Assembly: GCA_902480035.1 (NCBI GenBank)
Contig: CABSRC010000043.1
Location: 1 to 12,405 of the forward strand
DNA length: 12,405 bases
Direction of reading: 5' to 3'
From: an uncultured Streptococcus sp.
GTDB taxonomy: Bacteria > Bacillota > Bacilli > Lactobacillales > Streptococcaceae
In this document: positions 6,702 through 12,405 of the stretch, in pieces
How positions within the stretch are numbered: position 1 is the first letter of the stretch
How the letters are laid out: the number at the start of each line of letters is the position of its first letter
Program-made: the position numbers and the translations under genes
The notes under the pieces: model-generated
Database searches by the model: none
Told to the model about the DNA's origin: nothing
What the model saw: only the letters and a program-made list of their open reading frames with translations

Positions 6702-7625
6702 ATGAACTATATTGAGTTTGCTGAAAATGAGCGTCTGTCCACGATTGTCCTTGGGATGATGCGGATCAGTCAGATGAGTGAAGACGAGGTGGAGGCCTTG
6801 GTAGAGGCAGCTTTGTCGATTGGGATCAACACTTTTGACTTAGCGGATATCTATGGCGATGGCCAGTGTGAGGTCCTGCTGGGTAAGCTTCTCAAGCGTC
6901 GTCCGGATCTTCGGGACCAGATGTGGATTCAGTCCAAGTGTGGGATTCGCAAAGACGGCTTTACCTATTTTGATTTTTCTAAGGACTATATTTTGGACTC
7001 CGTCGACGGTATTCTTGAGCGTCTCCAGATTGAGCGCTTAGATAGTCTTCTCCTTCACCGACCGGATGCCCTCATGGAGCCTGAAGAAGTGGCGGCAGCT
7101 TTTGATCACTTGGAGCAAGCGGGCAAGGTCCGTCATTTTGGGGTGTCCAATCAAAATCCTATGATGATGGAATTGCTTAAGACGGCTGTCAAACAACCTC
7201 TCAAGGTCAACCAGTTGCAGTTGAGTGCAGCCTTTACACCGAGCTTTGAAGCTGGTTTTCATGTCAATATGGAAGGGCCAAAAGCAGCCGTGCGAGATGG
7301 CAGTGTCTTTGAGTATTGTCGCTTAACCGATACGGTGATTCAAGCTTGGTCTGTCCTCCAGCATGGCTACTTCAAGGGGAATTTTGTCGGCGAAGAAGAG
7401 TTTGCGGCCCTCAATCACGTCCTCAATGACTTGGCGAAAAAATACCAGGTCACTCCGACAGCTATCGCCCTTGCCTGGGTCCTTCGCTATCCAGGTAAGA
7501 TGCAGGCTGTCATCGGAACGACCAAGCTCCAACATGTCCTAGAAGCAGGGGAGGCAGCAACAGTCACTTTGACGCGCAAGGAATGGTATCAAATCTACTT
7601 GGCGGCGGGAAATGATTTGCCTTAG
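6702..7625 (+). CDS. Aldo/keto reductase, YdhF-like
   Basis: A 307-residue cytosolic NADPH-dependent oxidoreductase of the AKR superfamily, reducing carbonyl compounds; the physiological substrate is not predictable. The catalytic tetrad is visible as D46 (FDLADIYG), Y51, K79 (IQSKCG) and H119 (LLLHRPD). Further family marks are GKVRHFGVSN (about 135-145), a cofactor-binding region, and AWVLRYPGKMQAVIGT near the C-terminus. The length and the string DIYG..QCE..., SKCGI, HRPD.LM...EVA.AF.HL...GKVRHFGVSN strongly resemble E. coli YdhF as I recall it. The start is the ATG at 6702, with AGGAGG 5 nt upstream; an in-frame TTG at 6642 lies upstream of the promoter and is rejected. Monocistronic, with its own promoter and terminator; no functional link to the neighbouring transporters is apparent. 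Confidence 0.94.
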   Translation: MNYIEFAENERLSTIVLGMMRISQMSEDEVEALVEAALSIGINTFDLADIYGDGQCEVLLGKLLKRRPDLRDQMWIQSKCGIRKDGFTYFDFSKDYILDSVDGILERLQIERLDSLLLHRPDALMEPEEVAAAFDHLEQAGKVRHFGVSNQNPMMMELLKTAVKQPLKVNQLQLSAAFTPSFEAGFHVNMEGPKAAVRDGSVFEYCRLTDTVIQAWSVLQHGYFKGNFVGEEEFAALNHVLNDLAKKYQVTPTAIALAWVLRYPGKMQAVIGTTKLQHVLEAGEAATVTLTRKEWYQIYLAAGNDLP

Positions 7626-7637
7626 AATCTTGTTAGT

Positions 7638-7674
7638 AAACCAGATTTCACTCTTATCGGTGGTCTGGTTTTTT
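7638..7674 (+). terminator. Intrinsic terminator after the aldo/keto reductase gene
   Basis: Arms 7638-7647 (AAACCAGATT) and 7662-7671 (GGTCTGGTTT) pair over 10 bp, including two T-G wobbles, around a 14-nt loop whose CAC/GTG can pair further. A T run follows immediately. Confidence 0.88.
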
Positions 7675-7697
7675 GTTTTGTTGTTTTCAGATTTTTC

Positions 7698-7727
7698 TTG
7701 ACAAGTCTTTCTTTTTTATGGTATTCT
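7698..7727 (+). promoter_or_regulatory. Promoter of the TetR/ABC operon
   Basis: Perfect TTGACA (7698-7703), an 18-nt spacer, TATTCT (7722-7727). The predicted start near 7734 falls inside the first of two adjacent palindromes, so bound repressor would block initiation or early elongation. The leader is about 40 nt. Confidence 0.8.
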
Positions 7728-7731
7728 TTAT

Positions 7732-7759
7732 GCAACAAGTGTTGCGCAACAAATGTTGC
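7732..7759. promoter_or_regulatory. Two abutting 14-bp palindromes, probable TetR operator
   Basis: GCAACA-AG-TGTTGC (7732-7745) is directly followed by GCAACA-AA-TGTTGC (7746-7759). Each has perfect 6-bp arms around a 2-bp centre; the two copies differ by one base and repeat at a 14-bp period. They lie 5 bp after the -10 hexamer and end before the AAAGGAG ribosome binding site of the TetR-type gene. Position and symmetry fit an autoregulatory operator binding two repressor dimers; the binding is inferred. Confidence 0.8.
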
Positions 7760-7773
7760 GTGAAAGGAGTCTT

Positions 7774-8349
7774 ATGCCACCAAAGGTTAAATTCAGTAAA
7801 GAGGCTATGATTGGGACAGCTTTACAATTGGTGAGAGAAGAGGGCATGGTTAGTTTAACGGCTCGAGCATTAGCGGAGCAACTGGGAGCCACACCGAGAG
7901 TCATTTTTGGGCAATTTGCTAATATGGCTGAGTTACAAGCAGAGGTTATTGGTGCTGCGGAAATGGTCGTGGTGGAGTATATTCGCAAGGCCTTAGAAGA
8001 TGAAAAGCCTTTCCGATCTGTCGGGGTTGCTTATATCCTTTTCGCCTCAAAAGAGCCCCAACTTTTTCAATTGCTTTTCCAAAATCCTAGCAAAGATCCG
8101 ATTCGTCGCTTTCAAGATTTTCTTCCCATGAAGGATCATAGTTACCAATTGGTTCTGGATTCGATTGTTGCAGACTATCCTTTGACTGTAGAGGAAGCTA
8201 GTCGCTTGTACCAGCATCTATTTATCTACTCACACGGGATGGCCTCTATGGTTGCTTCTGGTATTTATCAGTTCGGCATGGAAGAAGTGATTGGATTACT
8301 GACAGAGGTTTGTCAATCTCTCATCAAAGAAATGGTAGGAAAGAAATGA
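7774..8349 (+). CDS. TetR/AcrR-family transcriptional regulator
   Basis: A 191-residue repressor-type regulator. The N-terminal HTH covers about 8-55: FSKEAMIGTALQLVREEGMVSLTARALAEQLGATPRVIFGQFANMAEL, with the recognition helix near TPRVIFGQFAN. The C-terminal ligand/dimerisation domain has YILFASKEPQLFQLLF (about 87-102), typical of the WHG-containing TetR subgroup; the WHG triplet itself reads SHG (153-155). I chose the ATG at 7774 because AAAGGAG precedes it by 5 nt and a TTG seven codons upstream lies in the operator. The stop overlaps the ATPase start by 4 nt (ATGA), so regulator and transporter are translationally coupled. It should repress its own operon through the palindromes at 7732-7759 and be released by a ligand, perhaps a compound handled by the transporter (inference). 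Confidence 0.93.
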   Translation: MPPKVKFSKEAMIGTALQLVREEGMVSLTARALAEQLGATPRVIFGQFANMAELQAEVIGAAEMVVVEYIRKALEDEKPFRSVGVAYILFASKEPQLFQLLFQNPSKDPIRRFQDFLPMKDHSYQLVLDSIVADYPLTVEEASRLYQHLFIYSHGMASMVASGIYQFGMEEVIGLLTEVCQSLIKEMVGKK

Positions 8350-9026
8350 TTCAACTAGAAAATGTGCACAAAAGTTACGGCCAAACCAAGGTTTTAAAAG
8401 GGATTGATTTGCAGATTCAAGACCAGGATGATGTGGTTATCCTCGGCCCTTCTGGATCGGGGAAATCAACTCTCTTAAACGTGTTATCAGGCTTAGAAAA
8501 GGTAGATGAGGGACATATCCTCATTCAAGGACAAGATTTGTCTCAACTCACGGATGCTCAATTGACGGCCTTTAGACGGGAGAAGATTGCCTTTATTTTC
8601 CAGCAGTATTATCTATTGCCGAATCTAACGGTCAGACAAAATGTAAAAATGGGGGCTGACCTGGCAAACAATCATGATTTTTTGCAGATCATCGAGGATT
8701 TGGGACTTGGCGATAAGCTGGACAAATATCCGAGTGAATTGTCTGGTGGGGAACAGCAGAGAGTCTCCATTGCTCGGGCCTTGGCCAAAAAGCCAGAGAT
8801 TCTCTTTTTAGATGAGCCGACGGGAGCTCTCGATGAAGAAACAGGGCGCAAGATTCTGGACTATATCTGGAAGTTAAAGGAAAAGCTGGGCTTCACCCTC
8901 ATCATGGTGACGCACAACCAAAATATTGCGGATATGGCCAGAACCATCATTCGTGTCAATAGTGGCAAAATTACCGAAGTTGTGTCCAATGATCAACCTC
9001 AGACTGCCTATGAGATTGGATGGTAA
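8346..9026 (+). CDS. ABC transporter ATP-binding protein, LolD/MacB-type
   Basis: A 226-residue ATPase of the MacB/LolD/FtsE (type VII) class. Motifs: Walker A GPSGSGKST (34-42), Q-loop IFQQYYLLPNLTV (about 84-96), signature LSGGEQQR (132-139), Walker B ILFLDEPTGALD (152-163, the PTGALD form typical of this class), and switch His in MVTH (H190). All catalytic residues are intact and the length is standard. The start is the ATG at 8346, overlapping the TetR stop, with AGGAAAG upstream; the in-frame TTG at 8310 lies inside the regulator gene and lacks support. It works with the FtsX-like permease 3 nt downstream. Proteins of this class drive mechanotransmission, peptide removal or lipoprotein release, not simple channel transport, so the role may be antimicrobial-peptide defence or envelope homeostasis (inference). 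Confidence 0.94.
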   Translation: MIQLENVHKSYGQTKVLKGIDLQIQDQDDVVILGPSGSGKSTLLNVLSGLEKVDEGHILIQGQDLSQLTDAQLTAFRREKIAFIFQQYYLLPNLTVRQNVKMGADLANNHDFLQIIEDLGLGDKLDKYPSELSGGEQQRVSIARALAKKPEILFLDEPTGALDEETGRKILDYIWKLKEKLGFTLIMVTHNQNIADMARTIIRVNSGKITEVVSNDQPQTAYEIGW

Positions 9027-9029
9027 GCC

Positions 9030-10175
9030 ATGTTTTCAGTAAAAGATATTCGAAAATTAGTTGTCGTCAGTATCATTGGAGCCTGTGCGGTCTTTGTGGC
9101 TAATCTCTTCTTGAATTTTTACCTAGATATCGAGCAGTTGGAGATTTCGAAAACCAATCCCATGATTCAGACCTACTATGATGCCCAGGTTTCGCTTTCC
9201 TGGATGGTGGCCATGGTCAGTGGGGTCGTCTTGTCCTTGACGTCGGTCCTTCTCATGTGTTTTTATATCAAACAATTTGTCGATGACCACAAGGAACAAT
9301 TAGGAATTTTAAAGGCCTTGGGCTACAGCAATGGCCAGTTAGCGAAACGGTTTTGGGCCTTTGGACTCAGTTTTGGAGCTGGAGCGCTTCTTGGCTATTT
9401 TGCTTCTTTTCTTATGATGGGACATTTTTACGACTTTCGAAATGAGAAGGGGATTCTGCCAGAAATCACCATTCATTTTCACTGGCAGCTCTTGCTTGCT
9501 TTGGTAATGCTACCAACGACCTTCTTTATGGTTCTCGCGATTGGTTATGCTAGAAGACAACTCCAAACCCCGGCTCTTCGATTATTGAAAAAGTCCCCAA
9601 GTCCTATCAAGGTCAAAAGGAGAAAGAGGGTTCCTAAGAAAGAGAATGGCTTCTTAAAAGAGCTGTCCTCATCACTGATTTGGGGGAGAAAATCGATCTT
9701 GTTTTTTGTGGTCTTTGGCTCCATGTGTTTTGCGGCCATGGTTCAATTGTCCTTTGGCCTCAGGGATTACACAGATGATATCATCCAAACCATGATGATC
9801 ATGATTGGCTTAATCCTCTCTTTCTCGATTCTCTTTTTGTCATTGGGGATTGTGGTCTCAGAAAGTCGCGAAACCTTGGCTCTTATGAAGGCTTTTGGCT
9901 ACACCGATCGTGAATGCCAAAGTCATATTCTCGCTCCCTATCGTTTTTGGGCTTATCTAGGATTTGTTCTTGGGACGGCTTATCAATACGGTATCATGGA
10001 AATTTTGATCGGTGTGATCAAAGATACGGTTCCTGAAAAGATTGAGCATCACTTTGATGGGAATGTGTGCTTCTGGACTTTGATCGGTTTTGCGGTGGTT
10101 TATGAAAGCCTCTTTTATCTATCCAACAGAAAACTCCAAAAGCAAACCATCAAAGAAGTGCTTTTAGCTGAATAA
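9030..10175 (+). CDS. FtsX-like ABC permease with duplicated domain
   Basis: A 381-residue membrane partner of the ATPase at 8346-9026. Hydrophobic segments lie at about residues 9-30, 57-79, 105-130, 151-175, 221-241, 251-274, 306-326 and 347-364, i.e. two sets of four. Each half carries the FtsX coupling helix pattern after its second helix: HKEQLGILKALGYSNGQL (87-104) and SRETLALMKAFGYTDREC (269-286). A basic linker (about 183-205, KSPSPIKVKRRKRVPKK) joins the halves. The extracytoplasmic domains are short (about 31-56 and 133-150), unlike MacB or BceB with their large sensor domains. The ATG at 9030 follows the ATPase stop by 3 nt with only a weak GGATGG site, so translation probably depends on coupling. 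It is the last gene of the TetR operon. The substrate is unknown. Confidence 0.9.
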   Translation: MFSVKDIRKLVVVSIIGACAVFVANLFLNFYLDIEQLEISKTNPMIQTYYDAQVSLSWMVAMVSGVVLSLTSVLLMCFYIKQFVDDHKEQLGILKALGYSNGQLAKRFWAFGLSFGAGALLGYFASFLMMGHFYDFRNEKGILPEITIHFHWQLLLALVMLPTTFFMVLAIGYARRQLQTPALRLLKKSPSPIKVKRRKRVPKKENGFLKELSSSLIWGRKSILFFVVFGSMCFAAMVQLSFGLRDYTDDIIQTMMIMIGLILSFSILFLSLGIVVSESRETLALMKAFGYTDRECQSHILAPYRFWAYLGFVLGTAYQYGIMEILIGVIKDTVPEKIEHHFDGNVCFWTLIGFAVVYESLFYLSNRKLQKQTIKEVLLAE

Positions 10176-10182
10176 ATAGAAG

Positions 10183-10361
10183 AAAGAGTGGGACAGAAAT
10201 CGGTAATTCGTTAGAATTCGATTTCGTCGTCCCACCTCCGCACAGTTGAGTAGGGCTGTAAAAGCTGATAAAATCAGCGTAGTATAGCCCACTCAGCCAC
10301 TGCGTCTTGCTCGACAATCCAAAAACAATTGAGAGGCTAGGACTTTTGTCCCAGCCTCTTT
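10183..10361. repeat. Hairpin-rich intergenic element with imperfect terminal inverted repeats
   Basis: The ends are inverted copies: AAAGAG-TGGGAC (10183-10194) against GTCCCA-GC-CTCTTT (10348-10361). Inside are three foldable units. One is 10186-10238, with GTGGGAC, GAAATCG and AATTC arms around a GTTA loop. The second is 10243-10302, with CAGT/ACTG, TGAGT..GGGCT/AGCCCACTCA and an inner GCTGAT-AAA-ATCAGC (10264-10278). The third is the terminator-like hairpin at 10333-10362. No ORF of note lies inside. I recall closely similar sequences scattered between genes of oral streptococci, so this is probably a copy of a dispersed non-autonomous repeat; within this window it occurs once. No clear target-site duplication is visible. 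Confidence 0.6.
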
Positions 10362-10362
10362 T
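10333..10362 (+). terminator. Terminator-like hairpin at the end of the repeat element
   Basis: Arms 10333-10343 (GAGGCTAGGAC) and 10348-10358 (GTCCCAGCCTC) pair over 11 positions with one A/C mismatch around a TTTT loop, followed by TTTT. It is the best candidate for ending the TetR/ABC operon, whose last gene stops 158 nt upstream with no nearer terminator. Confidence 0.7.
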
Positions 10363-10401
10363 GTACTAGATCAACAGAAAAACGGATGCTGTCTGAAAAT
10401 C

Positions 10402-10430
10402 TTGCATTTTTTTGCAATTTAGGTTACAAT
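10402..10430 (+). promoter_or_regulatory. Promoter of the heterodimeric ABC exporter operon
   Basis: TTGCAT (10402-10407), a 17-nt spacer, TACAAT (10425-10430). The predicted start near 10437 leaves an unusually long leader of about 124 nt before the ATG at 10561. Confidence 0.72.
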
Positions 10431-10436
10431 GAAAAC

Positions 10437-10560
10437 TATAAAAAACGCGTAATCCCTAGGGTCTTTCCCTCAGGGAATTTTGTGTGTTTTGACCTATTTT
10501 CGATGGAAAGAAGCTTTGCTTCTACCGCAGGAAAAAGTATGAATAACATTGGAGGTAATA
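10437..10560 (+). promoter_or_regulatory. Structured leader of the ABC exporter operon, possible attenuator
   Basis: The leader holds a hairpin at 10453-10476 (TCCCTAGGG / CCCTCAGGGA, 9 bp with one bulged C, TCTTT loop) followed by a T-rich but interrupted tail (ATTTTGTGTGTTTT). A second hairpin, AGAAGC-TTT-GCTTCT, lies at 10509-10523. GGAGG at 10551-10555 is the ribosome binding site. An out-of-frame ATG at 10539 with AGGAAAAAG upstream opens a 33-codon frame running across the exporter start. Attenuation is plausible, since pneumococcal patAB exporter genes are reported to be controlled that way, but the T tail is weak. Confidence 0.42.
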
Positions 10561-12306
10561 ATGATTCGATCCTTAATTTCCGAGATCAAAGAATTCAAGA
10601 AGCCCTCGATTTTGGCTTCCTTGTTCATGGTCTTTGAAGTCATGTTTGAGATTTCGATTCCCTTTGTCATGGCGAGTCTTTTGGACCAAGGTGTTCAACA
10701 AAGAAACATGAACAATATTTTGTTTTACGGTGGGCTCATGCTGGTCTGTGCCTTTCTCTCCCTCTTTTGTGGGATGCAGTCTGCCCGTTATGGCGCCTAT
10801 GCATCGGCTGGTTTTGCCAAAAACCTTCGTCGGGCCATTTTCAAAAAGGTTCAAACCTTCTCATTTGAGAGTATTGATCAGTTCTCATCAGGTGGGTTAG
10901 TCACTCGGATGATGACGGACGTGACCAATGTGCAAAATGCCTATCAAATGGTGATCCGGATCTGTGTACGGGCACCGCTCAATTTGATCTTTGCCATCGT
11001 GGCTTGTTTCATGATCAATGCGGAAATGGCCATGATCTTTGTCTATGTGACCATCTTTTTGGCAGCTGTCTTAAGCATTATCATGAAGATTGTGTATCCG
11101 CTCTTTACAGAAGTATTTGAAGCTTATGACAATCTCAACAACAGCATTCAGGAAAACATCACCAATATGCGAGTGGTGAAGTCCTACGTTAAGGAAGCAG
11201 ATGAAACCGTTAAATTCAAAAAGGCTTCGCGTTTGATTTATAACATGTTTATGAAGGCTATCCGTGTCGTTGTCTTGAGTAGCCCAGCTATGATGCTTTC
11301 CATGTATGCTTCTTTCCTTTTGATTTCTTGGATTGGAGCACATCTGATCGTTGGTGGTCAACTCTCCACTGGGAATTTGACCTCTATGTTTAGCTACACC
11401 ATGACCATTCTCATGTCGCTCATGATGTTTATGATGATCTTTGTCATGTTGTCGATTTCTATGGCCTCTGTCGAGCGGATCAATGAAGTCTTGACGACCA
11501 AAACGACGATTGACTCTCCAGAAAATGGGATCAAAGAAGTTGCTGATGGCTCCATCAACTTTGAGGATGTGACCTTTGCTTATACCGATGAAAATGGCGA
11601 CAAGACCCATGTCTTACAAGGGATTAATCTTTCTATTCGTTCAGGGGAAGTGATTGGTATCTTGGGAGGAACAGGATCAGGAAAATCAAGCTTGGTGCAG
11701 TTGATTCCTCGTCTCTATGATGTCGAGTCTGGTCGGGTGACAGTAGCAGGCCACGATGTCAAAGAATACGATCTGGATTCCCTTCGTAAGCAAGTGGCCA
11801 TGGTTCTTCAGACCAATGTCCTTTTCTCTGGTACGATTAAAGAAAATATGCGCTGGGGAAATAAGGATGCGACAGATGAAGAGATCATCGCAGCTTGTAA
11901 GATTGCCCAAGCCGATGAATTTATTCAAGATTTCAAAGATGGCTATGACACTATGATTGAGCGTGGGGGATCCAATGTCTCTGGTGGCCAACGCCAGCGT
12001 CTCTGTATCGCGCGTGCCCTTCTTATGAATCCGAAGATCTTGATCTTGGATGATTCGACTTCGGCAGTCGATACCAAGACAGATAGTTTGATCCGTCAAG
12101 GATTGGCAACCAGCTTGAAAGAGACGACCAAAATCATCATTGGTCAACGGATTTCCTCTATTCAAGATGCAGATCGTATTATTGTGATGAATGATGGCCA
12201 AATCGATGCGATCGGTCGTCACGAGGAATTGCTTGCGACCAATGCCATCTACCAAGAAGTATATGAAATGCAAACACAAGGGAAAGGAGAAGCAGATGAA
12301 AACTAA
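10561..12306 (+). CDS. Heterodimeric ABC exporter half-transporter with degenerate ATP site (LmrC/EfrA/TM287-like)
   Basis: 581 residues: six membrane helices (about 15-40, 52-72, 131-152, 157-180, 240-264, 276-300) of a type IV exporter domain, then a nucleotide-binding domain (about 331-570). Motifs: Walker A GGTGSGKSS (369-377), Q-loop Q417, signature VSGGQRQR (473-480), Walker B ILILD (493-497), D-loop SAVD (501-504). Two catalytic positions deviate: the Glu after Walker B is Asp (D498), and the switch His is Gln (Q529, IIIGQR). This is the pattern of the degenerate-site subunit in TM287/288, LmrCD, BmrCD and EfrAB. I start at the ATG at 10561, 5 nt after GGAGG; the TTG at 10549 overlaps that site. 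Its partner starts 11 nt before this stop. Such pairs export drugs, dyes or peptides; S. mutans RcrPQ is another possible relative, but no MarR gene is adjacent here. Confidence 0.93.
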   Translation: MIRSLISEIKEFKKPSILASLFMVFEVMFEISIPFVMASLLDQGVQQRNMNNILFYGGLMLVCAFLSLFCGMQSARYGAYASAGFAKNLRRAIFKKVQTFSFESIDQFSSGGLVTRMMTDVTNVQNAYQMVIRICVRAPLNLIFAIVACFMINAEMAMIFVYVTIFLAAVLSIIMKIVYPLFTEVFEAYDNLNNSIQENITNMRVVKSYVKEADETVKFKKASRLIYNMFMKAIRVVVLSSPAMMLSMYASFLLISWIGAHLIVGGQLSTGNLTSMFSYTMTILMSLMMFMMIFVMLSISMASVERINEVLTTKTTIDSPENGIKEVADGSINFEDVTFAYTDENGDKTHVLQGINLSIRSGEVIGILGGTGSGKSSLVQLIPRLYDVESGRVTVAGHDVKEYDLDSLRKQVAMVLQTNVLFSGTIKENMRWGNKDATDEEIIAACKIAQADEFIQDFKDGYDTMIERGGSNVSGGQRQRLCIARALLMNPKILILDDSTSAVDTKTDSLIRQGLATSLKETTKIIIGQRISSIQDADRIIVMNDGQIDAIGRHEELLATNAIYQEVYEMQTQGKGEADEN

Positions 12307-12405
12307 GAAAAAAGCAAATCTAGGCTCTATCCTTCGCCTGCTCGACTTCCTTTGGAAAAACTACAAGGTATCCTTGATTATTTCCTTTATCTTAATCATT
12401 CTATC
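12296..12405 (+). CDS. Second half-transporter of the ABC exporter, N-terminal fragment
   Basis: Only 36 codons are visible before the window ends: MKTKKKANLGSILRLLDFLWKN, then a hydrophobic stretch (YKVSLIISFILIIL) that begins the first membrane helix. AGGAGA at 12285-12290 lies 5 nt before the ATG, and the gene overlaps the previous one by 11 nt in another frame, as usual for heterodimeric exporter pairs. The partner should carry the canonical Walker B Glu and switch His and may have a variant signature motif; this cannot be seen here. Confidence 0.85.
   Translation, partial: MKTKKKANLGSILRLLDFLWKNYKVSLIISFILIIL

Noticed and set aside
10429..10452. Seven-codon leader peptide MKTIKNA before the exporter hairpin
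   Set aside because: Its ATG overlaps the -10 hexamer, so it lies upstream of the predicted transcript start.
11686..12279. Long open frame of 197 codons on the minus strand inside the exporter gene (also 11071-11610)
   Set aside because: Antisense to well-conserved ABC motifs, no ribosome binding site or recognisable protein, His/Arg/Asn-rich composition typical of a shadow frame.

Overview
The window looks like chromosome of a viridans-type Streptococcus. The visible reasons are a low-GC Firmicute codon style, strong AGGAGG-type ribosome binding sites, TTGACA/TATAAT-type promoters with 17-18 bp spacers, a streptococcal-looking PheT, and an intergenic structured element of a kind I recall from oral streptococci. 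The species cannot be fixed from the sequence alone. No phage, transposase, tRNA, rRNA or CRISPR array is visible.

Layout: (1) 1-2394, pheT, cut at its 5' end by the window edge, followed by a strong terminator that also serves the convergent GNAT acetyltransferase gene (complement 2451-2921). (2) 2922-3156, an AT-rich divergent regulatory region with one promoter for each side, a 28-bp palindrome and a cluster of TTGWCAA heptamers. (3) 3157-6604, a tight five-gene operon: a small membrane-anchored protein, an XRE regulator, a six-helix membrane protein (DUF3169-like), an ABC ATPase and its ABC-2 permease, closed by a terminator. (4) 6702-7625, a monocistronic aldo/keto reductase with its own promoter and terminator. 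(5) 7774-10175, an operon of a TetR-type regulator, a LolD/MacB-like ABC ATPase and a FtsX-like permease; two abutting 14-bp palindromes sit at the predicted transcription start. (6) 10176-10560, a gene-poor stretch with a roughly 179-bp hairpin-rich repeat-like element bounded by imperfect inverted repeats, then a promoter and a leader of about 124 nt with hairpins. (7) 10561 to the end, a heterodimeric ABC exporter operon: the first half-transporter has a degenerate nucleotide-binding site, and the second starts at 12296 and runs off the window.

Apart from pheT and two single enzymes, the window carries three unrelated ABC transport systems, each with separate transcriptional control: XRE plus operator, TetR plus tandem operators, and a structured leader. 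The first two have the self-contained regulator + ATPase + permease architecture common for peptide-antibiotic or envelope-stress response modules in Firmicutes, but their substrates cannot be read from the sequence. The least familiar part is the 3157-6604 cassette, in which a small TM/coiled-coil/beta-rich protein and a polytopic membrane protein of unknown function flank the regulator and precede the ABC pair. I see nothing that clearly amounts to a wholly new system; the best leads are that cassette with its operator array, the TetR tandem operator, and the structured element and leader before the exporter.
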